A stretch of DNA of 64,000 nt from Isosphaeraceae bacterium EP7 (GTDB lineage: Bacteria > Planctomycetota > Planctomycetia > Isosphaerales > Isosphaeraceae). Under the pieces are notes generated by a model. That model made no database searches. It was given only the letters and a program-made list of their open reading frames with translations, and was not told the DNA's origin. Within the stretch, counting starts at the first letter, position 1; every line of letters starts with the position of its first letter. Positions 17,228 to 26,132 of the stretch are shown here, in pieces. The stretch lies in contig CP151667.1 in assembly GCA_038400315.1 (NCBI GenBank), positions 868,001 to 932,000 of the forward strand, written 5' to 3'. The position numbers and the translations under genes are program-made.

Positions 17228-17563
17228 TCCATCCCTCGCCTGCGCGCCCGCGATCTTCTTTTAGGCAGTACCCGAATCCGCGGCCCTCGACGCACCCCGC
17301 GTCGGACGCTCGCAACCAGCCTCGCCGACAACCTGCCGCGACCGGTGGCCGGAGTATTCCGGCACCGGCGGCCCCCAGAGTCTAGACATTATCCGGCCCG
17401 GTCAAGGGATGTCCCGAGATTTTTCCAAGCCCTTACGCAGCCTCTTCCCCGGGACCCTCTTCGGCCCCGGATTTCTCGCCCCCGGCGGCCCGGCCTGTTG
17501 ACGACGCGGCGGGCGAATGATTACCATCAAACCTCGCTCGCCCTTCCCGATGGGCGAGATGAT
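17228..17563. other. Divergent intergenic region before tRNA-His
   Basis: About 336 bp without a gene. It contains the probable tRNA-His promoter near its right end and presumably that of the oxidoreductase gene at its left end. No other structure was seen. Confidence 0.5.
17498..17527 (+). promoter_or_regulatory. Putative sigma-70-type promoter of tRNA-His
   Basis: TTGACG at 17498-17503 and TACCAT at 17522-17527 are separated by 18 bp and lie about 37 bp upstream of the tRNA. The same TTGACN spacing pattern precedes the other tRNA genes of the window. Confidence 0.45.
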
Positions 17564-17637
17564 GGTGGTTGTGGCCTAGCGGTTAAGGCGCCAGATTGTG
17601 GATCTGGAGATCGCGGGTTCAAATCCCGTCAGCCACC
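17564..17637 (+). tRNA. tRNA-His (GTG)
   Basis: A full cloverleaf is visible. The acceptor stem GTGGTTG pairs with CAGCCAC, with an extra G at 17564 opposite the C discriminator, as is diagnostic for tRNA-His. The anticodon loop TTGTGGA gives anticodon GTG, and the T-loop TTCAAAT is intact. CCA is not encoded. Confidence 0.95.
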
Positions 17638-17758
17638 CCTTATTGTCGACTCTGTCACCCAGATGTCCTCGACACCGGACGACTCCCGTCGTCCCAATCC
17701 GGGCTGCTCCGGTCTTTTCGCCCTGATGGCCGGTCTGCCATGGGCCCAGGGCGTGACC

Positions 17759-18622
17759 ATGACTTCCCCGTCGGACGGCGTTGAACGCCTGGTCCTCGAC
17801 GTCAACGGTTTCCGCTTCGATGCGCTGGCCGGTGGCCCTGTGTCCGGCCCCCTCGTGATCCTGTTGCACGGGTTCCCGGAATTCGCCGACTCCTGGCTGC
17901 CCATCCTGGGGCGGCTTGCCGAGGCGGGCTTTCGAGCTGTCGCGGTCGATCAACGCGGGTATTCTCCCGGGGCCCGGCCCGGGCGGGTTGCCGACTATGC
18001 GGTCGACCTGCTGGTGTCGGATGTCCTGGGCTTTGCCGACACCTTCGGCCAGGCTCGGTTCCACCTGGTCGGCCACGATTGGGGTGGCATCGTCGCCTGG
18101 ACCTTGGCGGCCCGCCATCCCGGGCGACTTGCCTCGCTCTGCGTCCTGTCGGTCCCCCACGTCGACGCGCTGCTCGACGCGATCGCCAACGACCCCGACC
18201 AGCAACGTCGGTCCTGGTACGTCAAACTCTTCCGGGCACCGTTCCACATCGCCGAGTTCCTCCTCAAGGCCTGGAACTTCCGGGGCTTGAAGAAGGCCTA
18301 TGACGGCAAGCTATCCGCCCCGCAGGTCGAGGCCAACGTCCGTCGATTGCGCGAGCCGGGGGCGCTGACCGCCGCCCTGAACTGGTACAGGGCGCTCGAC
18401 GTCTCGGCGCGCATCGGCCTGGTTGAGGTCCCCACCTTGTACGTCTGGGGCGACCGCGACCAGGCCCTCGGGCCTGTCGCCGCACACGCGACCGCGGCCC
18501 ACGTCTCCGGTCCCTATCGTTTCGAGATCCTCGACGGCGCCTCGCACTGGCTGCTCGAAGAGGAGGCAGCGGCGGTCGGTCGGTTGATCCTCGAAAACCT
18601 GGGGGCGAAGCCCAGCAATTAG
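17759..18622 (+). CDS. Alpha/beta hydrolase, epoxide-hydrolase-like
   Basis: A 287-residue protein; the chosen ATG 17759 gives a typical N-terminus for the family, although an in-frame ATG at 17663 is possible. The oxyanion-hole motif is H-G-F-P-E (residues 37-41). The nucleophile elbow is G-H-D-W-G-G with Asp107, the arrangement of epoxide hydrolases and haloalkane dehalogenases. The catalytic acid is probably Asp234 in W-G-D-R-D, and the base is His263 in G-A-S-H-W. Lid tyrosines expected for epoxide hydrolases may be Y154 (S-W-Y) and Y210 (N-W-Y). It is probably cytosolic, and the substrate is unknown. It follows tRNA-His but is not obviously linked to it. Confidence 0.85.
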   Translation: MTSPSDGVERLVLDVNGFRFDALAGGPVSGPLVILLHGFPEFADSWLPILGRLAEAGFRAVAVDQRGYSPGARPGRVADYAVDLLVSDVLGFADTFGQARFHLVGHDWGGIVAWTLAARHPGRLASLCVLSVPHVDALLDAIANDPDQQRRSWYVKLFRAPFHIAEFLLKAWNFRGLKKAYDGKLSAPQVEANVRRLREPGALTAALNWYRALDVSARIGLVEVPTLYVWGDRDQALGPVAAHATAAHVSGPYRFEILDGASHWLLEEEAAAVGRLILENLGAKPSN

Positions 18623-18867
18623 CCCCCCTAAAGCGTGTTGGTTCATGTATTTGTTAAATTGGTTGATTTGCTGCGCCGCTGGCGCGAGACTTGCAGATTC
18701 CTGATCCGCGAATCAATCCCGCCTGAGCCAGTCCGTGTCCATCGAGCGAACAGGGCGTTGACACAGGCACCGTAGCGGGGGGCCTTCGTCATTGTCTGCT
18801 GCGCTGGCTCTCGCCGAATCGCGACTCGGGAGAGCAAGGCCCCGCGAATTTTCTGAGGATCACTGCG

Positions 18868-21492
18868 ATGTCTCTACCGATCCCGGCGCGGACGTCCGCC
18901 CCCATCTTGCTGTGTCATTGTCATCTACGTTGGGATTGGGTGTATCAGCGTCCCCAGCATCTGTTGACCCGAATGGCCGCGCACTGGCCGGTGATCGTCG
19001 AGGAAGAACCGCTCTTCGACGACCGTCCTCCCGGCCTCGATGTGCTGCACGTGGCCGACGGCGTCACGGTCCTGCGCCCGCACCGGCGAGCGGATCGCGA
19101 CTTCGACCTCGGGCGGCTCGTCGAAGACTATGTCCAGCAAGTGCGCGGCGATCGCCCGCTGATCCGCTGGTTCTATTCGCCGATCTTCTCGGCGTATGGC
19201 GACCGGCTCGCCGCCGATCAGGTCGTGGTTTATGACTGCATGGACGAGCTGGCAAACTTCGCCGGGGCCCCCTCCGGACTGGCCGAGGCCGAGACCCGGC
19301 TGCTCGGGCGGGCCGACGTCGTGTTCACCGGGGGCCGGAGCCTGTACGAGGCCAAGGCCGGCCGGCACGCGAATCTCCACTGCTTCCCGTCCGCGGTCGA
19401 GGCGGGCCACTTCGCCAAGGCCGAGGACCCCGCCCTCCCGCTTCCCGCCGATCTGGCCGATCTGCCCAGGCCGATCCACGGCTATTACGGCGCGGTCGAT
19501 GAGAGGCTGGATTACGACCTGATCGCGCGGCTGGCCGACACGCCGGGCGTGGGCTCGGTGGTGCTCGTCGGCCCCCTGATCAAGGTCGACCCGGCAAGCC
19601 TGCCCCGGCGTGACAACCTCCATTATCTCGGCCAGAAGTCGTATGCCGAGCTTCCCGCCTATTTGAAGGGCTTCGACGTCTGCCTGATGCCCTGGGCCCT
19701 GAACGAATCGACCAAGACGATCAGCCCGACGAAGACCCTGGAATATATGGCCGGCGGCAAGCCGATCGTGTCGACCGCGGTCCGCGACGTGGTGCGCGAC
19801 CACGGCGATCTGGTCTTTGTCGCCGAGAGCGCCGACCAGTTCCTCTCGATGGCCACGACGGCGATGGCCAATTTCGACGAGCCTCGGGCCGCGGCCGGCA
19901 GGCGTCGGGCCGATGAGAGCGGCTGGGACGCGACCGCCGATGCGATGCGCCGCCAGATCGAGCAGCATTTCAGCAGCCCCGCACCCCAACCGAAAGTCCG
20001 ACGCATGGTTGTCGACGAGGCGAAGAACCTGATCATCGGCGCGGGCCCGGCCGGCCTGAGCGCCGGTCTGCATCTGGATGACCCCGACTTCCTGATCGCC
20101 GACAAGCACGGCCGTGCCGGCGGGCTCTGCCGCTCGATCATCGACGGCGGGTTTACGTTCGACTACGCCGGTCACATCTTCTTCACCCAGGACAAGTATG
20201 TTGACTCCCTGTTCCGCGAGGTCCTGAAAGGGAACTTCCACGAGCAGGTCCGCGAGAGCTGGGTCTACCTCTACGACGCCTACCAGCGCTATCCGTTCCA
20301 GGGGAACCTGTATGGGCTGCCGACCGAGGTGGTCAAGGAGTGCCTGCTCGGCGTGATCGAAGCTTCCAGGCATCCGCTGCTCACCGCAACGAGCGGGCAC
20401 GCCAACGGAGCCGGGGACGGCAACGGAATCGGCAATGGCCACTCGGTCCCGCCTAACTTCCTGGAGTGGAGCAAGCGGACGTTCGGCGAGGGGATCACCC
20501 GGCACTTCATGGAGCCGTACAACTTCAAGGTCTGGGGCATCGACCCCGCCCGGATGAGCAGCGACTGGATCGCCGGCCGGGTGCTGACCCCGTCGCTCGA
20601 CGAGGTCATCGAGGGATCGCTCCAGCGTGGCCGCGGCGACATGGGCCCGAACTCGAAGTTCGGCTACCCCGTCAACGGCGGCTGCGAGATGTTCGTCGCC
20701 GGCCTTGCGTCCCGCGTCAGTGCCCGCGGCGGCGCGTTCGCCCAGAACAGGACGCTGGTGAAGCTCGACCCGATCAAGCGACGGGCGACGTTCCGCGTCG
20801 AGGAGGCGGGGTCGTCCGACGCCAGGCTGGAGACGATCGGCTACGGCACCCTCTACCCGAGCGTCCCGCTGCCCGACCTGATCGCGGCCATCGAGGGGGC
20901 CCCGGAGGTGGTCCGCCAGGCGGCCAACAGCCTGCCGAGCACGGCCGTCGTCTGTGTTAATCTGGGCATCAACCGCGAGAAGGTCACGGAGAAGCACTGG
21001 ATCTACTATCCCGAAGGCCAGGACAAGTACATCTTCCAGCGCATCTTCGTCCAGTCGAACGCGTCGCCCAACAACGCCCCGCCTGGGCACAGTGCACTCA
21101 CCTTCGAGATCAGTCACTCGAAGTACAAGCCGCTGCCCGTTCAGGGCAAGCGTGCGCTGATCGACGCCTGCGTGGCCGGCCTGAAACGGACGGATCTCTG
21201 GCGAGACGGCGACGAGGTCGTCTTCGAGCAGGTGCTGGGCATGCCGCATGCCTACATCCCCTTCACGCCCGAACGCCAGGGCAACCTCGACATCATCAAC
21301 GCGTACCTGCACGGGCTGGGGATCTACCCGATCGGCCGGTTCGGCGAGTGGAAGTACGTCAACCAGGACGGTGCGATCCTCTCGTCGAAGCGGGTGGTCG
21401 AGTCGGTCCAGTCCGGCGAGAAGTCGATCGGCCCCGCGCCGCAGGCCCCTCGTGGCCGGTCCAAAGGGCTGAGCGGCGCCGGTCGCCCTTGA
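18868..21492 (+). CDS. Fusion: glycosyltransferase (TuaH-like) + UDP-galactopyranose-mutase-like FAD protein
   Basis: An 874-residue two-domain protein; the start ATG has GAGG 10 bases upstream. Residues about 10-370 resemble GT4/TuaH-type glycosyltransferases: H-L-R-W-D-W-V-Y-Q-R-P-Q-H-L at the start, a middle Rossmann part, and P-T-K-T-L-E-Y-M-A-G-G-K-P-I-V-S-T near 290, the usual donor-binding end. Residues from about 384 form an FAD/NAD-binding domain with N-L-I-I-G-A-G-P-A-G-L-S-A, G-G-L-C-R and a C-terminal R-F-G-E-W-K-Y, resembling UDP-galactopyranose mutase or protoporphyrinogen-oxidase-like flavoproteins. A Gly/Asn-rich spacer lies near 510-530. The pairing suggests that a furanose sugar nucleotide is made and transferred by one protein. 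The specificity is inferred. Three glycosidase genes follow. Confidence 0.8.
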   Translation: MSLPIPARTSAPILLCHCHLRWDWVYQRPQHLLTRMAAHWPVIVEEEPLFDDRPPGLDVLHVADGVTVLRPHRRADRDFDLGRLVEDYVQQVRGDRPLIRWFYSPIFSAYGDRLAADQVVVYDCMDELANFAGAPSGLAEAETRLLGRADVVFTGGRSLYEAKAGRHANLHCFPSAVEAGHFAKAEDPALPLPADLADLPRPIHGYYGAVDERLDYDLIARLADTPGVGSVVLVGPLIKVDPASLPRRDNLHYLGQKSYAELPAYLKGFDVCLMPWALNESTKTISPTKTLEYMAGGKPIVSTAVRDVVRDHGDLVFVAESADQFLSMATTAMANFDEPRAAAGRRRADESGWDATADAMRRQIEQHFSSPAPQPKVRRMVVDEAKNLIIGAGPAGLSAGLHLDDPDFLIADKHGRAGGLCRSIIDGGFTFDYAGHIFFTQDKYVDSLFREVLKGNFHEQVRESWVYLYDAYQRYPFQGNLYGLPTEVVKECLLGVIEASRHPLLTATSGHANGAGDGNGIGNGHSVPPNFLEWSKRTFGEGITRHFMEPYNFKVWGIDPARMSSDWIAGRVLTPSLDEVIEGSLQRGRGDMGPNSKFGYPVNGGCEMFVAGLASRVSARGGAFAQNRTLVKLDPIKRRATFRVEEAGSSDARLETIGYGTLYPSVPLPDLIAAIEGAPEVVRQAANSLPSTAVVCVNLGINREKVTEKHWIYYPEGQDKYIFQRIFVQSNASPNNAPPGHSALTFEISHSKYKPLPVQGKRALIDACVAGLKRTDLWRDGDEVVFEQVLGMPHAYIPFTPERQGNLDIINAYLHGLGIYPIGRFGEWKYVNQDGAILSSKRVVESVQSGEKSIGPAPQAPRGRSKGLSGAGRP

Positions 21493-21504
21493 TCCCAGGG
21501 GCCG

Positions 21505-21570
21505 ACCGCCTTCCTTCCAACCGTCCGGGGCCGGGGCCGATGTTCGGGCCCGAACGGTTGGAAGGGGCGG
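21505..21570 (+). promoter_or_regulatory. Long intergenic hairpin between fusion gene and GH5-like gene
   Basis: A perfect 12-bp inverted repeat (CCTTCCAACCGT at 21513-21524 and its complement at 21554-21565) is extended by CCGCC/GGCGG outside and a GC-rich inner stem. No U-tract follows. It may stabilise or process the upstream mRNA, or attenuate transcription into the glycosidase genes. Confidence 0.5.
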
Positions 21571-21598
21571 CCCGGCCTGTCTCCGAGGAGAAGTCCTG

Positions 21599-23098
21599 AT
21601 GGTCACCTTGTTCGACCCGCCGATTGCCGAGGCCGAGCCGACGCTGTTTCCCCCCGACTGGGGGACGTCCAAGCCCCTCGCGTGGGTGAGACTTGGCCCC
21701 GGCCGCCGCTACTTCGAGACCGAAGACTCTGAGCCGTTCCTCATCATCGGCCAGAATGATGCCCTGACCTGGCCGGAACTGGAAGGGCTGCTCGGCCGGC
21801 GCGACGTCGCCTCCGTGGAAAGGCACCTGGCCTGGCTCAGCGAGCATGGCGTGACCACGCTCCGGGTCATGCTCGAGTACGTGGGGGACGGGCTCTTCCT
21901 GGAACGGAGCCCTGGCGACTTCGACCCGGTGACGGTCCAGGCCGTCGACGACCTGATCGCCCTGTGCGATCGCCATGGGCTCAGGCTTCTCCTGACGCCG
22001 TTCGACACCTTCTTCACCTGGGTGATGTGGGACGATCACCCCTATAACTCGGCCCGCGGCGGCCCATGCAGCAGGCAGATCGACCTGCTGACCGACCCCG
22101 AAGGTATGGCGGCGGTTAAGCGGCGGATTGCGTTCGTGGTGGAACGCTGGGGGGGCTCGGGCGTGGTCTTCGCCTGGGATCTCTGGAACGAGCTTGGGCA
22201 CGACCACGGGGTGGCCTCGGAGGCGATCGACTTCGAAACTGCGAGCCGACTGATGGACGTCGTGGCCGACCTCTCGGAGCACGTCCGGCAGATCGAGCGG
22301 CTTCACTTCGGCAAGACGCATCTCCAGACGGTCAGCCATTTTGGCGCCGAGCCCCGCGGCCCATTGGCGGAACTGATCTTCCGTCACCCGAGCCTCGACT
22401 TCGCCACAACCCACGTCTACGAGCCGGGGGCGATCGACGCGCCGACGAACACGGTGGCGGCGGCCGACGCGATGGCCCGGTGGGTGCGGCACGCCCTGGC
22501 CGAGATCCGTGACGGCCGTCCGTTCACCGACAGCGAGACGGGCCCGATCCACACCTTCAAGGACATGGGGATCACGCTCCCCGAAGGGTTCGACCTGGGC
22601 TATTTCCGCCACATGTCGTGGGCCCACCTGGCCAGCGGCGGTGCCGGCGGCGGGATGCGCTGGCCGAACCGGCACCCGCACACTCTGACCCCCGGGATGC
22701 GCCAGGCCCAGGCCGTGATGGCCGACTTCGCCCGGCTCATCGACTGGCCCCGGTTCGCGTCCGTGAATGTCACCGACCTGGTGAAGGTGGCCCCCGAAGA
22801 TCTGCTTGCTTACGCCTGTCTCGACGGCCGGCAGGCGGTCGCCTGGGTGATCCGCGGCCGCGAGGCGATGGAGCACGAAGGCGAGCTTCCGTTCCTCCCG
22901 CTCGTCCGCGAGGCCACGATCGAGCTTCCCTCGATGGACGCGGGCAGGTATGACCTGACATTCGTCGAGACGCACAACGGCCAGATCCTCGGAGAGGTGA
23001 CGCTCGACTGCCGGGGCGGTCCTCTCGCGTTCGAACTGCCGCCGTTCCGGCACGACCTGGCTATCGCCGTCCGTCCCGCGAGAGAGCATCGCGCATGA
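21599..23098 (+). CDS. GH5-like (cellulase/beta-mannanase clan) glycoside hydrolase, cytosolic
   Basis: A 499-residue protein without signal peptide; the start ATG follows GAGGAGAAG. The central TIM-barrel pattern of clan GH-A is recognisable. It has G-V-T-T-L-R-V-M early, an acid/base Glu at about residue 197 in A-W-D-L-W-N-E-L, a H-V-Y-E-P strand, and a likely nucleophile Glu near residue 312 in T-D-S-E-T-G-P. The C-terminal 100 residues form a beta-rich domain. Such enzymes split beta-linked glucans or mannans, but the substrate here is not known. The next gene overlaps by 4 bp (ATGA), so the two are translationally coupled. Confidence 0.75.
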   Translation: MVTLFDPPIAEAEPTLFPPDWGTSKPLAWVRLGPGRRYFETEDSEPFLIIGQNDALTWPELEGLLGRRDVASVERHLAWLSEHGVTTLRVMLEYVGDGLFLERSPGDFDPVTVQAVDDLIALCDRHGLRLLLTPFDTFFTWVMWDDHPYNSARGGPCSRQIDLLTDPEGMAAVKRRIAFVVERWGGSGVVFAWDLWNELGHDHGVASEAIDFETASRLMDVVADLSEHVRQIERLHFGKTHLQTVSHFGAEPRGPLAELIFRHPSLDFATTHVYEPGAIDAPTNTVAAADAMARWVRHALAEIRDGRPFTDSETGPIHTFKDMGITLPEGFDLGYFRHMSWAHLASGGAGGGMRWPNRHPHTLTPGMRQAQAVMADFARLIDWPRFASVNVTDLVKVAPEDLLAYACLDGRQAVAWVIRGREAMEHEGELPFLPLVREATIELPSMDAGRYDLTFVETHNGQILGEVTLDCRGGPLAFELPPFRHDLAIAVRPAREHRA

Positions 23099-24600
23099 GC
23101 ATGCCGGCCGAGTCGCCGATCCCCAGCTTTTCGAATCCGATCGAGGGGATCGCGCTCGGCGACCCGTTCGTCCTGCCTCATCGAGGCCGGTTCTACCTGT
23201 ATGGGACCGCGGATGGCCCCGGGCCCGGCGACGGCCGGGTCATCCCGGTCTACCGCTCCGACGACCTGCTGAACTGGACCCCGCTGGGCGGCGCCCTCGT
23301 GCCCGCCGAGGGGGAGCCCGCCGATTACTGGGCCCCCGAGGTGATGGCCTGGAACGGCAAGTTCTACATGGTCGTCAGTTTCGGCGACGTCGAGCGGAGA
23401 GGGCACGCCCTCTGGGTCGCCGTGGCCGACGATCCCGCGGGGCCGTTCCATCTCCGCACGCAGATCAGCGACCCTTCGGAGAAGTTCTCGATCGACGGCT
23501 CGTGGCTGCTGGACGACGACGGTCGGCTTTACCTGTTCCGCTGTCTCGACTTCGTGGAAGACGGGCAGCCCCCGCACGGGACGGGGATCGTCGCCCAGCC
23601 GATGCGTGACCCCTTGACGCCCGAGGGGCCCCCAGTCCCGATCCTGCGTGCCCATTCCCCCTGGCAGCTGTTCCAGTCCGATCGGACGATGCCGCTGTAC
23701 GACAACCGGCGGTTCGAGAGCTGGAACACCATTGAAGGCCCCGCGCCGGTCCGCCGCCACGGGCGTTATTTCTGCGGCTACAGCGGCGGTAACTATACCG
23801 GGGCGTACGGCACGGGCGAGGCCGTGGCCGATGCACCCCTGGGCCCGTACACCGACCTTCGGGGCCGCGAGGGCCCGATCTTCGGCACGGTCCCCGGCCT
23901 GGTCGAAGGGCCCGGCCATTTCTCGGTCGTCCGGCCGGACCTGGTGCACGACTGGATCGTGCTGCACGGCCGTCGTCCGGGCGAGCACGTCCGCCGGGTC
24001 TGGCTGTGCCCGGCCTTCTGGGACGCTGGCGGCGTGACCATCGGTCGATTGACCGACCAGCCGCAGACGGCGCCTCCCCTCCCCTCCGACCGCTCACGAT
24101 TCGCCCCGGGCGTCAAGCCGGAGGGCTGGACCTTCGAGTCGGGCGAATGGTCGACGGTCGATGATGGACTCGCCTCCCACGCAGGCCTGGCCTCGGGCCT
24201 GGCCTGGCGAGACGCCCTTGATCTGGTCGATGATTTCGCGGTCGAGATCTGGGTCCGATTTTCCTCGGCCGGTTCTGGCCGAGCTGGGATGATTCTCCGA
24301 AGCGAGGCGGGGAATCTGTCGATCTTACTCCCGGCTTCGCCCGATTCCCCGGCGCTCATCGGGGGGACGGAAGGGGCCGTGACCGATGCCCCGCTGCCGA
24401 CCCTGGGAGGAGCGAGTTTCGACCCGACGTGCTTCCACCGCATCGACGTCCGGGCCGGAGGCGGGACGGCCGAGGTTCGACTCGACGGAGTAATCCTGGC
24501 AGCCGGTGTGACGGTCCCCCGGGGACGGATTAAGTTGGGTTTGATGGCCGAGGGACCAGCCATCTTCGACGCGATCTCGGCGACTCGAGTCGTTGCATAA
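23095..24600 (+). CDS. GH43-like glycoside hydrolase with C-terminal LamG-like domain
   Basis: A 501-residue protein, start overlapping the previous stop. Residues about 12-330 follow the five-bladed beta-propeller of GH43. The catalytic base is Asp23 in L-G-D-P-F-V. The pKa-setting Asp is about D134 in S-I-D-G-S-W, and the general acid about E271 in V-E-G-P-G-H-F. A W-A-P-E-V segment at about 81 is typical. Residues 345-500 look like a concanavalin/LamG-type jelly roll. GH43 enzymes remove arabinofuranose, xylose or galactofuranose units. Given the mutase-like domain encoded upstream, furanose removal is an attractive but unproven idea. No signal peptide. Confidence 0.82.
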   Translation: MSMPAESPIPSFSNPIEGIALGDPFVLPHRGRFYLYGTADGPGPGDGRVIPVYRSDDLLNWTPLGGALVPAEGEPADYWAPEVMAWNGKFYMVVSFGDVERRGHALWVAVADDPAGPFHLRTQISDPSEKFSIDGSWLLDDDGRLYLFRCLDFVEDGQPPHGTGIVAQPMRDPLTPEGPPVPILRAHSPWQLFQSDRTMPLYDNRRFESWNTIEGPAPVRRHGRYFCGYSGGNYTGAYGTGEAVADAPLGPYTDLRGREGPIFGTVPGLVEGPGHFSVVRPDLVHDWIVLHGRRPGEHVRRVWLCPAFWDAGGVTIGRLTDQPQTAPPLPSDRSRFAPGVKPEGWTFESGEWSTVDDGLASHAGLASGLAWRDALDLVDDFAVEIWVRFSSAGSGRAGMILRSEAGNLSILLPASPDSPALIGGTEGAVTDAPLPTLGGASFDPTCFHRIDVRAGGGTAEVRLDGVILAAGVTVPRGRIKLGLMAEGPAIFDAISATRVVA

Positions 24601-24682
24601 AGTCATCACAAGTACTCTATGCGGTCGCTCGAGGGCCGATTATCATCCCTTCGGTCAGCGAGCACGGTCCCAACAGGTCGTA

Positions 24683-24717
24683 AGTACGTACTAAAGAGTG
24701 GACGGTGCCGTCCACTC
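24683..24717. promoter_or_regulatory. Two adjacent palindromes upstream of the GH1-like gene (possible operators)
   Basis: A perfect 10-bp palindrome AGTACGTACT at 24683-24692 is followed by a 22-bp palindrome at 24696-24717 with arms GAGTGGACGG and CCGTCCACTC around a central TG. They lie 60-95 bp upstream of the start codon at 24777. Arms of this size and symmetry fit a dimeric repressor such as a LacI-type sugar regulator, but no regulator gene is nearby. Confidence 0.5.
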
Positions 24718-24776
24718 AATCTCCGCCCTGGCATGGCGGGAAAATCGAGACGGGACTTCGTGGGAGTGGACCGACA

Positions 24777-26126
24777 ATGGACAGCCAACCGATCGGCGGG
24801 GTCGTCGTCGACCTGAGTTCGATGCGGCGCGGTCAAGGCTCCTATCCCAACGGGTGGGGCCCCTCATCGTCCGAGTTCCTCTGGGCTGTCGGCATCGAGA
24901 ATACGTTCGTCCCGCACACCCGGGCCGGCCATCGGAGGCTCGACGAGTACGAGCTGATGGACCACTATCGGCTCTGGCGGCAGGACATCGACATCGCAGC
25001 CGACCTGGGGATCTCGACGATTCGCTATGGAATTCCCTGGTACAGGGTGAACCCCGAGCCCGGGAAGTACGACTGGTCGTGGACCGACCCCGTCTTGGAG
25101 TATCTCGTCGAGGTGAAGGGGCTGACCCCGATCATCGACCTGATGCATTACGGGACGCCGCTCTGGCTCGACAACCACTTCGTCAACGCCTCGTATCCGC
25201 GACGGGTCGCGGAGTTTGCGTCGAAGTTCGCCGAGCGTTACGGGTCGCTGGTTCACTGCTATACGCCGGTCAACGAGCCTTCGGTGACGGCCAACTTCTG
25301 CGGGCGAGACGGTCGCTGGCCCCCCTACCTGCGGGGCGAGGACGGCTACGTCAAGATCTTGCTGTCGCTGGCCAAGGGGATGAGCCTGACGGCCGAGGCC
25401 CTGCGAGCCGCGCAGCCCGACGCGGTGCTCGTCCACGTCGAGGACGTCGGCCTGGAACTGGCCGGCTCCCCCGAGGTCGAGGATCTTGCCGCCGAGGCCC
25501 AGTCCCGACGACTCCTGCCGCTCGACCTCGCCTGCGGGAAGGTCCTGCCCGGCCATGCTCGGTTCGAATGGTTGCTGGAGCACGGGGCGACCGAGGCCGA
25601 ACTGGTCTGCCTGGCCGAGCACGCGCCCCGCTGGGATGTGCTGGGGGTGAACTACTATCCCTGGTCGAGCCATAAATTCGTGGTCCGCCGCGACGGCAAG
25701 ACCCGGGTGATGGGCCACCGCACGCCCACCGACCTGGCGGATGTTTTGCGGCTGGTGCACGATCGCTACCAGCTGCCCATGATGGTCACCGAGACCAGCT
25801 CGAACGGCCCGCACGTCGAACGCGCCCGCTGGATGCGCGAGACCGTGTCGGCCGTCCACCGGGTCCGCTCCGAGGGCGTGCCCGTGCTGGGGTACACCTG
25901 GTTCCCGCTGTTCACGATGATCGAGTGGAAATATCGCTGGTCGCGCAAGGGGATGGAGCATCATCTGCTCCACCTGGGCCTGTACGACGTCGTGCCCGAC
26001 TCCGGTCGGATGGACCGCGACCCGACCCCGCTGGTCGATGCCTATCGCGACTACGTGGTTACCCCGTCCGCGTCGGTGGGCGAGATGATCCTTGAGGAGG
26101 TCGAGGCTTCCTGCCTCGTCGCCTGA
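24777..26126 (+). CDS. GH1-like beta-glycosidase, cytosolic
   Basis: A 449-residue protein. The start is set at ATG 24777, which has GGGAG upstream; an in-frame ATG at 24705 lies inside the palindrome and is less likely. GH1 features are the acid/base Glu167 in T-P-V-N-E-P-S-V and the nucleophile Glu339 in M-V-T-E-T-S-S-N-G. Further barrel strands are I-R-Y-G-I-P-W-Y-R-V and L-G-V-N-Y-Y-P. It would hydrolyse beta-glycosides with retention of configuration, releasing glucose, galactose or similar sugars. With no signal peptide and two other glycosidases upstream, it probably completes breakdown of an oligosaccharide in the cytoplasm. It converges with the DUF1501 gene, with 6 bp between. Confidence 0.85.
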   Translation: MDSQPIGGVVVDLSSMRRGQGSYPNGWGPSSSEFLWAVGIENTFVPHTRAGHRRLDEYELMDHYRLWRQDIDIAADLGISTIRYGIPWYRVNPEPGKYDWSWTDPVLEYLVEVKGLTPIIDLMHYGTPLWLDNHFVNASYPRRVAEFASKFAERYGSLVHCYTPVNEPSVTANFCGRDGRWPPYLRGEDGYVKILLSLAKGMSLTAEALRAAQPDAVLVHVEDVGLELAGSPEVEDLAAEAQSRRLLPLDLACGKVLPGHARFEWLLEHGATEAELVCLAEHAPRWDVLGVNYYPWSSHKFVVRRDGKTRVMGHRTPTDLADVLRLVHDRYQLPMMVTETSSNGPHVERARWMRETVSAVHRVRSEGVPVLGYTWFPLFTMIEWKYRWSRKGMEHHLLHLGLYDVVPDSGRMDRDPTPLVDAYRDYVVTPSASVGEMILEEVEASCLVA

Positions 26127-26132
26127 GCGAGT

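Noticed and set aside
13139-18622. A single plus-strand open frame of 1,827 codons
   Set aside because: Most of it is antisense to ileS, PNP, the TPR gene and the oxidoreductase. Only the last 287 codons, the epoxide-hydrolase-like part, are a gene. Long antisense frames are common in GC-rich DNA.
24705-24776. Upstream ATG 24705 as start of the GH1-like gene
   Set aside because: It lies inside the 22-bp palindrome, has no ribosome site, and adds a sequence unlike the GH1 N-terminus.
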